Source: Antedon mediterranea (Eukaryota; Echinodermata; Crinoidea; Comatulida; Antedonidae). From it: DNA of 64,000 bases. Each line of letters opens with the position of its first letter. Positions within the stretch are counted from its first letter, which is position 1. The position numbers were made by a program, and so were the translations under genes. This document shows, one piece after another, positions 28,401 to 38,161 of the stretch. Under the pieces are notes generated by a model. It saw nothing but the letters and a program-made list of their open reading frames with translations. It was not told the origin of the DNA and did not search any database. The DNA is taken from NCBI RefSeq assembly GCF_964355755.1, contig NC_092670.1, forward strand, positions 1,203,001 to 1,267,000, read 5' to 3'.

Positions 28401-31400
28401 ATTACATTCGCATTCAATGCATAAAGTGTGAACCCTAGCAATTCTTATTAATATGTCTTTCATCAGTATGTGACGCATGTATAAAGTGTGAAATATACAA
28501 TCAATCATTTTTATTAAAGCTCAATGCGAGTTCATGCACTGTATATTGATCAGATAATAAGTATGAACTTAAAGCTGTCTTGTAGGCCTACTTGTTACAT
28601 GCATTAGTATGTTCTACCGTGTCCTAATACACAATGTGAACATTGAATGGCTTGAAGTTCAGTTAATAATTATTTTATTGTTGAAAACATCATAAAAGAG
28701 AGCAGAAAGCAGAAGGTTTGAAAGAAAATATGGTGTTAAAGTTGTAATTGTTTAAAATAATATCACAAATTTAATTTGATGATTTAAATTTGTAGGTATG
28801 AGACACTAGATGGAACTGCTGAAGCCAAGTCAGACTATGTTCCTATGAAAGGAATAATGGTTTTTGAGCCAGAAGAAACTGAAAAGTTTCTTGAAATTGA
28901 GATCATCGATGACAATGAATGGGAACCAGATGAGACGTTCTTTGTCAAGTTGACTCTGGAGGAGAAGGCCGACGGCGTCGTCCTCGGAAAGCACCCAATT
29001 ACTGAAGTCACTATTATCAATGATGATGGTGAGAATCAATTATATTCACATATTTGAAAACAATCAAAATCCTTACAAGGCGAGGTTTAGAATTTCTTCT
29101 GTGCCTTTTATATATATTGATGAAGGGCTAGTGTTGGCCGAAAGCTCTCCTAATTTTTGTGGCTGTTTTACTTTATAGTTTTGATTTAGCTTTTTGCTTA
29201 TTTTATTTTGAATCTCTATTGAGATCCAGCTGATACACACAGCATTGTCATTTTTTCAGTAATTTGCCTCTGGATTGCTATATATATACTGGGATACATA
29301 ATAATATGCACAAGAATTTCTACAATTTTATCAGACATAAGGAGTGAGAAATACTCTTATGTGACATACTGTAGCAAACAAGTTGTAGCCCTCTAGATAA
29401 TGTAATTACAGAAAGTGCTTGCAAAATATTCCTTTTAGTTTCTTCCCATAGGCATCTTTTATAATAACATCTTTCCTTTTGCATACATGCTCCCTTCTCC
29501 CAAATGCATCCATATTATTGCCGCTTAATAACTACCTCGTTCTCGGACTCAATAAAAGGCAATTATTGAACTGTAACCGATGAACAACTTCTGACGTTGA
29601 TAACGATGATGAAAAATGTTAACGACGTACAACCTGTCGTTTCGTGTCAACGAACAATTCATCAAATATAATATATTTGAATTAATCTGCTGCCATTCCC
29701 TGCAATCAATTCAGAATCTAGCATTCACCAAATTCCTGTTTCAATCTGAATATTGATATTACAAATTGAAGATGTTAATTTATATACATAATACAAATTT
29801 ATATAAATACACAGTATTAGTAAATAACATTTGACCATTTTATTCTAATACCAATTTAATGCAATGAAATAAAACATTTTCAACATTTTAATTCTTTACT
29901 AGAGCCTGGAACTTTAGAGTTTGCCAAGACCAGCTTTCTGGTAACAGAAAACATTGGAAAAGCTGAGCTACCTATCCAGCGTCTCAATGGATGCGATGGA
30001 AAAATTGAAGTGACCTGGCGCACTAAGGATATTGAAGCAGTAAACGGCAAAGACTTTGAGGGAGGAGAGGGCACTCTAGTCTTTGAACACGGAGAGAGGG
30101 AGAAGAACATTCTTATCCCAATTATTGATGACCAAGAATACGAGAAAGATGAAAGCTTTCAAGTGGAACTCTTTGATCCAACAGGAGGCGCTCAGCTCGG
30201 AAGATTGAAAAAAACTGTTGTTACTATCATTAACGATGACGGTGAGTTATATTTTTGTCTCTCACATTGAGATTATGTTTGGTTCCTTCTTGATAATTTA
30301 ATCTAGATTATGAAATAGATGATTTCAGCAAAGCCATAGGTGTGGTGTAGGAATAATTTACTGGACAGCCTGTAGGGAGTGAAGTTGTAATTGTATTCAC
30401 TGATGATTATGTTACAACTTTAATTGTTTAACTTTTACTTCTCTAATTATTTTGCACGATATTTCATTGAACTAATTGATTTAACTGATTAATCTAGATT
30501 ACAAAACGATTCTGGACCGTGTGGTAAACATCACCCACATCAACATGGACCGACTAAAACTAGGCAACTCTTCATATGGCGACCAATTCGTCGATGCTAT
30601 GAATGTCAACGGTGGAGACGTGGAAAACGCGACCTTTATGGACTACATCTTGCATTTCTTGACTTTTGGATGGAAGGTATATAAGTTGACCTTTTGCTGA
30701 ACTGACTTTGAAAGAGACATTTGTGTTTCTAATAATAATCCATGAATTATGCTGTTTCCCTTTGTGTCTTAAAGTCATATCTAAGATTAAAGGAGATTTT
30801 ACTTATTTCTATACACAGCAATTCAGTTTATTTACCATTGGAGAAAAGATACTAAATATACTACAGTAATTAGACTAAAAGTTTTCATTCATTTTTATTT
30901 CAAATCTTTTTTTTACCACACTATTTGATACTAATTATTTCATGATTTCTTTAATAGGTCATCTTCGCTATTATTCCGCCACCAAACTTCTTGAATTCTG
31001 GTGGTTGGATCACATTCTTTGTGGCACTCGGTTTCATTGGCTTACTGACCGCAATTATCGGCGACTTAGCGTCAATCTTTGGTTGCATAGCAGGCATTAA
31101 AGACAGTGTTACAGCTATCACATTTGTTGCACTTGGTACCAGTTTACCAGATCTTTTTGCGAGTAAAACCGCAGCCACTAATGAGAGATACGCAGATGCG
31201 GCAATCGGCAACGTCACTGGTAGTAACTCCGTGAATGTGTTCCTTGGTCTTGGAACACCATGGGTGATTGCGTCAATATACTGGGCTTCAAAGGTAATTG
31301 AATTTGTTAATTGTATTTATTAGTAAACCTCTAATGAAAGTTTTACATATATTATATCAAAACGTAACAGACACCCCTTTAGAATATTCTAAAGCAGCCA

Positions 31401-31697
31401 TTGTATGATGCCTACTGCCTACAAGAATAGTAGTTAATTCATTGAACTTTCCTTCTCCAGGGCCAAGATTTCTGCATTGAAGCTGGTTCGTTGGGGGTGA
31501 GTGTCGTCATCTACACCATCTGTGCCTTAATTTGCACAGCTTTGGTTGCTTCTCGTCGTGTGCTTGAACCATTTGGTAAAGCCGAGCTTGGAGGACCAAT
31601 GAATATGCGATATCTCAGTGGCGCATTCCTCATATTTCTGTGGTTCATGTATATTCTCCTGTCATCTCTACAAGCATATGAGGTCATCAACCTGTAA
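4499..31697 (+). CDS. SLC8A: Na+/Ca2+ exchanger, SLC8 (NCX) family, complete, 822 aa in nine exons
   Basis: This is a plasma-membrane antiporter that expels Ca2+ in exchange for Na+. Exons: 4499-5222, 12730-12738 (9-nt microexon), 19032-19264, 20390-20568, 28796-29028, 29903-30241, 30498-30676, 30958-31293, 31461-31697; all junctions are GT-AG and phases agree. The first membrane block holds the alpha-1 repeat (GSSAPEI at 114-120, [12 protein letters not shown] at 138-149). The cytosolic loop has two Calx-beta Ca2+-sensor domains: CBD1 at about 340-459, ending VTIINDD, and CBD2 at about 460-573. The second membrane block holds alpha-2 ([11 protein letters not shown] at 692-702, [14 protein letters not shown] at 716-729). 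The N-terminus has glycosylation-type NIS and NSS sites but no obvious signal peptide. The loop just after the first membrane block ([15 protein letters not shown]) is acidic and lacks the strongly basic autoinhibitory XIP-like stretch of vertebrate NCX1. The protein is somewhat shorter than vertebrate NCX1-3 (about 920-970 aa). The length is due to a smaller loop; both core repeats are intact. Confidence 0.95.
5330..7455. repeat. Minisatellite array of 22-bp and 34-bp units (56-bp composite) in exchanger intron 1
   Basis: The array begins about 100 bp after the exon-1 donor. It mixes a 22-bp unit (GGGTGGGCTTATACTGTACA plus CA) and a 34-bp unit (GGGTGGGCTTTTACACAG, then TGGGGACTATAGCACA or CCGGGACTATAGCACA). 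Their sum gives a recurrent 56-bp period. The TGGGG/CCGGG variants are interspersed along the array. Frames open through it only because of the repetition. Confidence 0.97.
7456..8368. other. Intronic spacer with one MITE copy
   Basis: AT-rich intron sequence between two tandem arrays. The only structured feature is a MITE remnant at 7595-7732, listed separately. No exon seen. Confidence 0.6.
7595..7732. mobile_element. MITE, family A (CTGTCTACACTATCAAA termini), 5' end decayed
   Basis: The right end reads AAACTAGTTTGATAGTGTAG followed by ACAGAGCTT, the inverse of the left end of the better preserved copies at 54655 and 60828. The interior carries the family's palindromic CCATATATGG and ATGATGATGTCATATCAC segments and the GGGCACATCACA motif. 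The left terminus is eroded. Confidence 0.8.
8369..9188. repeat. 18-bp tandem repeat array (about 45 units) in exchanger intron 1
   Basis: The unit is CAGTATAGGACAACCATA, with variants (CACA for CATA, CAATATAGG, and GCCCATACAATATAGG insertions). Because 18 is divisible by three and the minus-strand frames of the unit lack stops, frames of up to 345 codons read through it. They encode only six-residue repeats and are not genes. Confidence 0.97.
9189..12729. other. Exchanger intron 1, unique AT-rich sequence
   Basis: No exon or RNA gene recognised in 3.5 kb. Minor features are a short direct repeat at about 11640-11675 (GCTAGATATAATTATAGTA twice) and the C-tract at 12418-12462, listed separately. 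Confidence 0.6.
12418..12462. repeat. C-rich simple repeat (G-rich on minus strand)
   Basis: Runs of 4-9 C separated by single T, about 300 bp upstream of the microexon acceptor. The minus strand has more than four G-runs and could form a G-quadruplex. Confidence 0.9.
12730..12738 (+). other. SLC8A: Putative 9-nt microexon of the exchanger
   Basis: Nine bases (GTGGGAAGA) are bounded by an acceptor with a strong pyrimidine tract (TTTCTTTGTTTTATTTTGGTTGACAG) split across 12705-12729 and a perfect GTAAGT donor at 12739. The microexon enters in phase 1 and leaves in phase 1, so inclusion adds three residues (VGGKREGEKFF) and skipping gives VGEGEKFF, also in frame. It would be an optional cassette at the start of the regulatory loop. 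No transcript evidence is available here. Confidence 0.5.
15889..16035. mobile_element. MITE, family B (GGTTCCCACTAG termini)
   Basis: The right end CTAGTGGGAACCAGGCTT is the inverse of the slightly decayed left end (TTGGATCCCACTCGGACG). Both ends are followed inward by GCAACGCAA/TTGCGTT. A better preserved copy lies at 33238-33397. At about 150 bp and without coding capacity, it fits a non-autonomous DNA transposon. Confidence 0.75.
18398..18455. repeat. Short tandem repeat, 19-20 bp unit, three copies
   Basis: GTGAGGCACTATAATAAAA occurs three times head to tail, the last copy diverging after the first 15 bases. Intronic in the exchanger gene. Confidence 0.85.
20916..21045. repeat. 65-bp direct tandem duplication
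   Basis: The segment starting AACCAGTTTAATAGTACTAC and ending ATGCTGGTATCTGCAG is repeated immediately, with an offset of 65 bases and apparently no differences. It lies in exchanger intron 4 and looks like a recent duplication. Confidence 0.9.
21046..22797. other. Exchanger intron 4, unique part
   Basis: AT-rich intron sequence preceding the large 40-bp array. No exon, RNA gene or mobile element recognised. Confidence 0.6.
22798..26552. repeat. 40-bp satellite array (about 3.75 kb) with a 1,438-bp higher-order duplication
   Basis: The basic unit is AACACTATAACACTACAGTA followed by TATGACACTACAATACTAGT. Shortened 25-bp units lack the middle CAGTATATGACACTA. Variants include CTGCAG for CTACAG, GACTCTAC for GACACTAC, and AACAGTATAA. 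A distinctive run of rare variants (GTATGTGAC, TACTTTGTAACACAATAAC, GTATTTGAC, CTAAAATAC, AACAGTATAA) appears once from 24369 and again from 25807, an exact 1,438-bp shift. A block of dozens of units was therefore duplicated as a whole. The array lies in exchanger intron 4. Confidence 0.97.
26553..28795. other. Exchanger intron 4, 3' part
   Basis: AT-rich intron sequence containing the 27-bp minisatellite at 27050-27225. No exon or RNA gene recognised. Confidence 0.6.
27050..27225. repeat. 27-bp minisatellite, about six copies
   Basis: The unit is CAGAATACCAGGGTGCTTAA followed by TATACAA. Early copies read AAAATCCCAGGGTGCTCAA. The 27-bp period keeps frames open on both strands (nine-residue repeats), which is an artefact. 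Confidence 0.93.
29029..29902. other. Exchanger intron between the CBD1 and CBD2 exons
   Basis: This intron was inspected for a second, mutually exclusive copy of a Calx-beta exon, as vertebrate SLC8A1 has alternative exons in CBD2. None was seen. AT-rich, with no other feature. Confidence 0.5.
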
Positions 31698-32390
31698 GGT
31701 CATTGACCTTTGGAATCATCGACCTTCAGGTCATAACATCAAGCTTAATTCATGTTGCATCCTAAGCCCAACAGATACTGTTGTTGATTGGCCTGTAGAC
31801 ATGCATGAGAAGCTTACATGAGTTTACAATTCCATTGCTATGTGTATTTGTATTCTGCCATAACACATTATTCCATCAACAGTGTCGGTTGGGCTTAACA
31901 TATGGATATATAATGACTAATAATGTGGACAAGTAATGTCCATATGTGGGCATGATACAGTTTAAAAAATTCAATTTGATATTTTGAAGAAAGTTTTAGT
32001 AAAATATCTGATAAGGGACCATCTCTAATAAGAACAATTTCGTTTAGGGACCATCTCTAAGAGACCAGCTCTAATATGAACTGTTTCCTTTAGGGACCAT
32101 CTCTAATAAGAACCATTTCTTTTAGGGGCCATCTCTAATAAGAACCATGTTTTAGGGACCATTCTAATTTGAACCATTTCGTTTAGGGACCACTATTATA
32201 AGGACCATTGCTAATCAAAATGAGGTGTATTTCGGCAGCGAGAAATACTGCAACTTATTAAAACACCTTTTATTAAAGTTCATATTTATGTAAATCACAT
32301 GTTTTATACTTTTGTAGCAGAAATTCAATGTTAATAATGCAGTAACTGCAGTAATTTTCTGTTATCTTACTTATACATTTTGAAATAAAT
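31698..32390 (+). other. SLC8A: Probable 3' UTR of the exchanger with a degenerate ~32-bp repeat
   Basis: Downstream of the TAA stop, 32010-32210 holds about five imperfect units around AGGGACCATCTCTAATAAGA with an ACCATTTCGTTT tail. A candidate polyadenylation signal AATAAA lies at 32384-32389. The end of the transcript cannot be fixed from sequence alone. Confidence 0.45.
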
Positions 32391-32654
32391 AAGGTTAAAT
32401 ATGTAATTACATAGATTACCTTTCATTCATTAGGCAAATTCATTAATTATTTATTGATTGGCTAATAGATATAAAGTAGTATAACACATATTGTCTTTTA
32501 AAACTATAAAACTAAAAAATTCTATGTATGTTAATTTATGCAAATTTCAACAAATTTAGATGTTTCTATATTTCTCATTTCATTGAGTGTGTTCTTTACC
32601 AAACAATTCATACTGAATTATTCAATATAATAAATTACAAAATACAGTATATTA

Positions 32655-32856
32655 TACCGTATTTGACAAAGTACAATCATACGCGCGAATAATCCCACCC
32701 TACTTAATAGTCCTCTTGGTTCCCTCTTAGTGGAGGCAACACAATGACGTAAGCGCGCCATGGATAATTTTACCAAACCAATCTTAAATCCTTTGAAGTA
32801 CCGTATGTTATACGCGTTCCACTTTTTCCCTAGGTTATACTATGTCAAATACGGTA
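32655..32856. mobile_element. MITE, family C (TACCGTATTTGACA terminal inverted repeats)
   Basis: TACCGTATTTGACA at 32655 and its exact inverse TGTCAAATACGGTA ending at 32856 bound about 200 bp with no coding capacity. TA at both ends suggests a TA target site, as for Tc1/mariner-type transposases. Confidence 0.8.
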
Positions 32857-33237
32857 GGTAATTATCGTATTAATTTTGATTATTGTCGTCGGGTAAATTT
32901 TTCACCCTTATAACACGATGCAAGTATTTTATATTATACTATTTCTAATATTCAACTCACTGTTAATATTTGTACCTGTAGCTTTGCACATATATTGGGC
33001 GTGTGTTATTAATTTACGTTCCTGATTAAATTATTATAATTAAGTAGTATCTGGTAATTTAAAGGTAATTATCGGTTTAAACAAAGAACCATTTGAGAAG
33101 AAGTAGATGTAGTTGAGGAAGGCTGCACTGCCAGCGCGTAAAATATCGATGACCCGTGAATACGCGTACGCACAAGTTAAGTCTTGTTTTCCACGTCGTC
33201 TCTACACGATGACGCGACGGAAAGATGTACACGTAAA

Positions 33238-33397
33238 GCTTGGTTCCCACTAGGACGTAAACGCAACGCAAGCGTTTTAACCAATGACAAAAGTGAAGTT
33301 AGCAATGACAAGCGAATAAGCCATCGCTTGTGATTGGTCAATTCAATTGCGTTGCGTTACGTCCTTGTGTTGCGTCGCTAGTGGGAACCACGCTTTA
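33238..33397. mobile_element. MITE, family B, well preserved
   Basis: The left end AAGCTTGGTTCCCACTAGGA and the right end CTAGTGGGAACCACGCTT are inverted. Internal CGCAACGCAA and TTGCGTTGCG extend the inverted symmetry, so the whole element can fold on itself. It is the same family as 15889-16035. Confidence 0.85.
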
Positions 33398-35290
33398 ATG
33401 CAAATGATTTGACCATTTGATCAAACACGAGCGACGGATCACCTGAACTGTTCCTTGTGATCGGCCAGAAATTACTTGGATTGCGCACGGAAAAAATTAG
33501 TAACACTCCAACAATGTCTACTTTTTCAATACTTGAATCTTTACAAATTCAAATTTAGTTTGACTTTGCTTCTTTTTAAACGTTTATATCCTATTTTTGC
33601 TGCAGTAATTGTAATTACTGAAGTAAACCGTCATATTGTAAATTTGACCTCTCCGTTAGTGTTAAATGCGATATCTTTGTGTTTTTAATGACAATTTATG
33701 TGATTGTTATTTTGTACAAAATCTAATGACATTTTTATTAGTATTTAAATTTGTGTAAATTGCTAGGGATTGGGGTTTATTCATTTTGCTAAACAATCAC
33801 TTGAAGCACAACGGTATTTAGGTGGAGTCTGTAGCTAAACATTGGAGTTTGTAGTTTAATAGTGGCATAGCTACTTGGTTTGAGCCTATCTGACACATAA
33901 ACCTGCAGTTTCGCTCTCTACTAATTGTTATGCCACTGATCAACCACACATTCTCTAAAAGCATGTTTATTTTGGTGTTAGATGGTAGATAAAATAATGT
34001 GCAATAACCATACAGTTTAAATGTGACGCATTTCAAGTGGTTATTTGGAATGTTGTAGCAAGGTAGAAATACACAATTATTAATAAATTTACTTGGTGTT
34101 AATTCGGTCTTTACACTTGTTATTCTTTTGTAAATTATTAGTTTGTATTTATCTGCTAACACATTGACCGAATAACTGAATGAAGTATCGTAACGATCGA
34201 TCAGTTACATGAATTATCGATTAATTAATTAGTGCTATTGACTATGGCATTGATTTGGTTTTGACTAAGTTGATTTGTGGTAAGTGTCGCGGGTTTAAGT
34301 ACACGTACAGTATGCAAATGGCGCGTGATATTTGTTGCTATGAAACATTTTACGCAACAACACTGTACGCGAATAACAGTAACTATGGACGATCTTAGAA
34401 TAATAAATACATTGTGGTTATAATAACAGCAGTACATTGGAAGATACCTCATGTTTAACGTACTAAAAGGGATGAAGAAGGATGATTAATAAAGATCCAT
34501 TTAGAAAAGGTACAAAACAGTTTTAACCTTCAATATATCATTTTGATGTATGCTTATAATATTACACAAATATCGATGAAATGATAGTGGCGATGGAATG
34601 GTAAGGTAGAGGCCTACTGCTGAGGAGTGCAGTAATATGGCAACAAACAAAATAGTGATTATGTCTTATTGTTGTGGGGTTGATCTAAAATGAAGCAGAG
34701 AAGGACGACGGGGCAGAGTATGAATCATTCACTTTGTATGGGAACCTGTTACCTGTCGTGTTGTAAAGCCATGTTTCTTTCCTATATCTGTTCCTATTAC
34801 AAACGGTTTTTGTTTTCAATGTTGTGCGTCAATAAAATACGTAAGCTACAATTTGTTGCCTTGAAAGCTAATGTGATATAATGATAACCCGTTCTATATT
34901 GAATCATAGGAAAACCTATTTAAGTCAAAAGCTTAATTTAGACATAGCTTTACGTATAGGCAGTGAGTGGGTGGGTGACACAAAGCAAGTTCTAATTGAT
35001 TTCAATCTTATTTCTTATCAACCTAAATTTGCTTGCAAGATAAATCTAGCAGTCTATCGGTTTATTTCATCATACACGTACTAATTTAATTTAGTACATA
35101 CTAATACCAAATATGGTCTTTAAAACGTGTAAATAACAAAATGAAATACTTACATATATGTATGACATAGGCTTGTAAGTATAGAAACTTACACACAATT
35201 GTCTATACAATTACTTGTTGTAAAACATAAGACAAATTCTTCTTCTTCATAAATTCAAATATTTATAGTGTAATTCCTTTTTAAATATAG

Positions 35291-35358
35291 ACGCATTTTG
35301 TACTGGAACAACACGCCGCCTCGTCAAATCATCAGTGAATGCCCAGTCCACCTGTATT
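35291..35358 (+). CDS. Possible upstream exon of the unrecognised basic protein gene
   Basis: The acceptor TTTTTAAATATAG (ending 35290) and donor GTAATT (from 35359) bound an exon open in one frame: RILYWNNTPPRQIISECPVH then LY. It ends with one base (T) that joins AC of the exon at 36661 to give Tyr, so the phases match. Evidence is limited to splice sites, an open frame and phase, which could occur by chance. The exon before it was not found. Confidence 0.35.
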
Positions 35359-36660
35359 GTAATTGTCTTATTCAAAATGCACATATATACAGGTGTCGTT
35401 TATGAACTAGAACTCAACTAGAAGAATCTATAGATTCAGTTCTAAGTACACACGCAATAACTTTATTTTTCATCTGAACAAAAATCCTTTAAACAAAAAA
35501 GAGAGTTTTCGTCATGATTCATGTTTTGTGAATTATGGTCCAAAACGGCGTCTTTGTCGTTTATTTAAGGCAGGGATTTCTACATAATTAGTTTTGATTA
35601 CCTTTACGACTAACTGAACAGTTTAGTATCAGATGGACTCTCAATAAACATAAATCTTGCAAAATACTATCAAAACATTATTATAAAACATCTTTATTTA
35701 TGCTCGATATATGAGAATGGATTTTTTCCCATGATGTTTTTTTTTGCCTTCATGCATGATGTGGTATGTATGGGCATGTTTCAGAATGTTGTTTGCATCG
35801 TACTGTCAATATTAGGTTATAATAACTGAGGACGTACAAACTGTATAATCAGTGCTTTTATTTTAAGCCTGAAAAGTATTTCAGTCAGGCAATTCACATG
35901 CAGCTTTTCGGATACAAGTAGCCAATTATAATGATGAAGATGTTCGTATCTATGCAAGTATCCCATCAGACTTCTTTGCGTAGCAACGTGTTGCTACTGT
36001 CATAAATACCCTTATGTACAGTGACTGTCTTCTTTGTTGTCTGTATCATTATTTCCCTTACGTCATTCGATAGGTCATAATGAGGTCACGATTCCACCCG
36101 CACATCCAAAAATAGCATTTCCTCGGTAATTTCATTATTTCAAAACATCTGTCGTTTTTTCTCGATCAATTAATAATAAATCATAATTATGATAGACTAC
36201 GGACTATCTTTTTGCTGATGACGAATGTTATTACATTAAATACTTTGTCAGCTGGCTCCCAAATGAAAACTATGTATCCAATCATAATCATATCTAATTA
36301 TTTAATCCATGATACGATTATACGTACGCGGGTTGTTCTAAAAAAAGTTTTGAAATAGCGACTGCACAGAGGGCGCTATTTTATAATAGTTCATCTGATT
36401 ACCTATCTATACAGTAGTACTCTATACAGAGATTATTATTATAGAAAATATTTATATATTACATATTATGCAATTTCTATAAATTCAATAATTCATTCAT
36501 TCGGGTTAAAAGATTTCAGTAATGGTCAAGTTAAAACTTACTTGGTGAGGAGCTCTATAAGCCTAACTGAAGCGATTTTAGCGATAAAAGTACTAGTAGA
36601 TTATCTAGTTGAATGTAAAAAATGGTGCTTAACAAAGATTTTTTTTAATTTTCTACTTAG

Positions 36661-37676
36661 ACGAACCATATCCGAAAACAATCAGCAGAGGTGGTGGATC
36701 ATTCGCAACACAATGTGAACGACAACGGTTTAACTACCAGGACGCCACACTGATTCCCTGGAATGACACAGACACCGTAACTAGCTCAACCAATCACCTG
36801 CTTCAACGCTACAATGACATAATATCAAGCAAGAAGGATAGGCCTACATATTTCAACTATGAAACATATCTAAGAATGAATCAATTGATTAGAGATTTTC
36901 CAATGGAGAAGGAGCTTCCAAGTTACAGCTCAGACATTGAGTTGGTTCCATTTCCAAAACAAAAGAAAAAACGACACAAGAAACGTAACCCCCATAAGTA
37001 CGACCATCGTAAGGGTAGAATACATGTTGTAAAATCAAAAACAAGGTCACCAGAATATATGACTACAGATGATGACGATGATGATGAGTCACTTTCAGAT
37101 GAATCTATAGACACTTCGTATAACAGATATTTGAAACATAGTTCAAAATCTAGCAGCAGGTTTAACGATGATGCAAGAAGGCAAGGCACTAAGGAAAGGA
37201 GATTATTGAAGGAATTAGAATTGAAGAAACTGAAGGATATGAAGCTGTATTCAGATCGGCTACCTAAGAACAAATACAAGGAGAAAAGTGTAAAGAAAGA
37301 GAAGAACGTAAAGAAAGAAAAGAACGTAAAGAAAGAAAAGAACGTAAAGAAAGAGAAAAATATAAAGATAAAGAATCTAGCAAACAGAATGAAGAAAGTG
37401 TCCAGTAGTGTGGCATCATATACTGATTGGACAGACACAACTGATTTAGAAGATAACTTAGATGATGATTTAGATAATAATCTGAACAAACCATTCACCG
37501 AACGAGAACACTTTGGGGATCAGCTCAATTTATGCTCGCTGTCAACTCTACCTCCGTTGAATCAGCATTATAGTCAACCTTTGAACTTAATTGCAAAAGG
37601 CATCCCACAGAGTTCAGAAAAGAAAACGAAATCAAAGAAAAAGAGCAAAAAACTTAAGGAGAGAAAATATTATTAA
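36661..37676 (+). CDS. Unrecognised basic, lysine-rich protein, C-terminal exon (about 338 codons)
   Basis: The exon starts after the acceptor TTTTCTACTTAG (36660) and is open from its first base to TAA at 37674-37676. The reading frame before the internal ATG at 36876 also looks coding (EPYPKTISRGGGSFATQCER and NYETYLRMNQLIRDFP), so that ATG is probably not the start. The sequence then becomes charged: KKKRHKKRNPHK, an acidic DDDDDDES run, and about four copies of a six-residue KEKNVK repeat encoded by an 18-bp tandem at about 37280-37360. The C-terminus is KKTKSKKKSKKLKERKYY. No enzyme domain, signal peptide or membrane segment is visible. The basic clusters resemble nuclear localisation signals. 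I do not recognise the family; a cilia- or sperm-associated or nuclear protein is possible but unsupported. Confidence 0.75.
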
Positions 37677-37784
37677 GAAAATTACAATGTACATATTTTA
37701 AGAAAGAAAATACATTTTGGATACTTTTGAATAATTCAAATAATTATAGTACTGTATATGTTTATGCTAATTTATGTCAAATTT

Positions 37785-37790
37785 AATAAA
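37785..37790 (+). terminator. Polyadenylation signal of the basic protein gene
   Basis: AATAAA occurs 109 bases after the stop codon, a typical distance, and is followed by a GT-rich stretch (GTGTGTTCTTTG). The converging DCXR gene has candidate AATAAA signals on the opposite strand at 37821-37830. Confidence 0.6.
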
Positions 37791-37820
37791 GAAAACGGTG
37801 CAAAATATGTGTGTTCTTTG

Positions 37821-37830
37821 TTTATTTATT
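37821..37830 (-). terminator. DCXR: Candidate polyadenylation signal of DCXR (two overlapping AATAAA)
   Basis: TTTATTTATT on the plus strand gives two overlapping AATAAA hexamers on the minus strand, about 330 bases after the DCXR stop codon. If used, the two convergent transcripts would end within about 30 bases of each other. Confidence 0.45.
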
Positions 37831-37908
37831 ATTATTATTTCCATTAATTTCATTAGTAAAAATGCTATAATTAATGATGATCTTTAATGGTGTCCATATT
37901 ATGTAGAT

Positions 37909-38035
37909 ACCAGGGCCGGGCTAAGGTTAGTAACTTTGCCACTTCATTGTACATACCAGGGCGGGGCTAAGGTTAGTAACTATGCCACTTCATTGTACAT
38001 ACCAGGGCGGGGCTAAGGTTAGTAACTTTGGCACT
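37909..38035. repeat. 46-bp tandem repeat, nearly three copies, in the probable DCXR 3' UTR
   Basis: The unit begins ACCAGGGCGGGGCTAAGGTT and ends with CACTTCATTGTACAT. Copies start at 37909, 37955 and 38001; the third diverges at its end. It lies between the DCXR stop and its candidate polyadenylation signal. Confidence 0.9.
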
Positions 38036-38161
38036 TCCTTGAGGATTACTAACTTCCTCATTTCCTAGCCAGTAGCCACAACCTCAAAATAGTGAACAGA
38101 ATATAAGCCAAAATGCAGATAACTTCATCACAGACACATTCATCCAATCAAATTGCTGGCA

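Larger units (their letters stand above)
32391..35290. other. Region downstream of the exchanger, mainly MITEs; first exon(s) of the next gene not located
   Basis: Two MITEs are clear (32655-32856 and 33238-33397). A GC-richer, CpG-containing stretch lies at about 33120-33450. No coding exon could be confirmed, although the unrecognised gene ending at 37676 should have its 5' exon somewhere here or further upstream. Confidence 0.5.

Noticed and set aside
32760-32833. ATG-started frame MDNFTKPILNPLKYRM with a donor-like end, as the first exon of the basic protein gene
   Set aside because: The phase would fit the 35291 exon, but the sequence lies entirely inside MITE family C, so an authentic ancestral exon is unlikely.
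34564-34602. Possible first exon ATGATAGTGGCGATGGAATG with GTAAGG donor
   Set aside because: Joining it to the 35291 exon creates a TGA at the junction.
36923-37498. 191-codon minus-strand frame, phenylalanine/serine-rich
   Set aside because: Antisense shadow of the lysine-rich plus-strand exon; AAR codons read as phenylalanine/leucine on the other strand.
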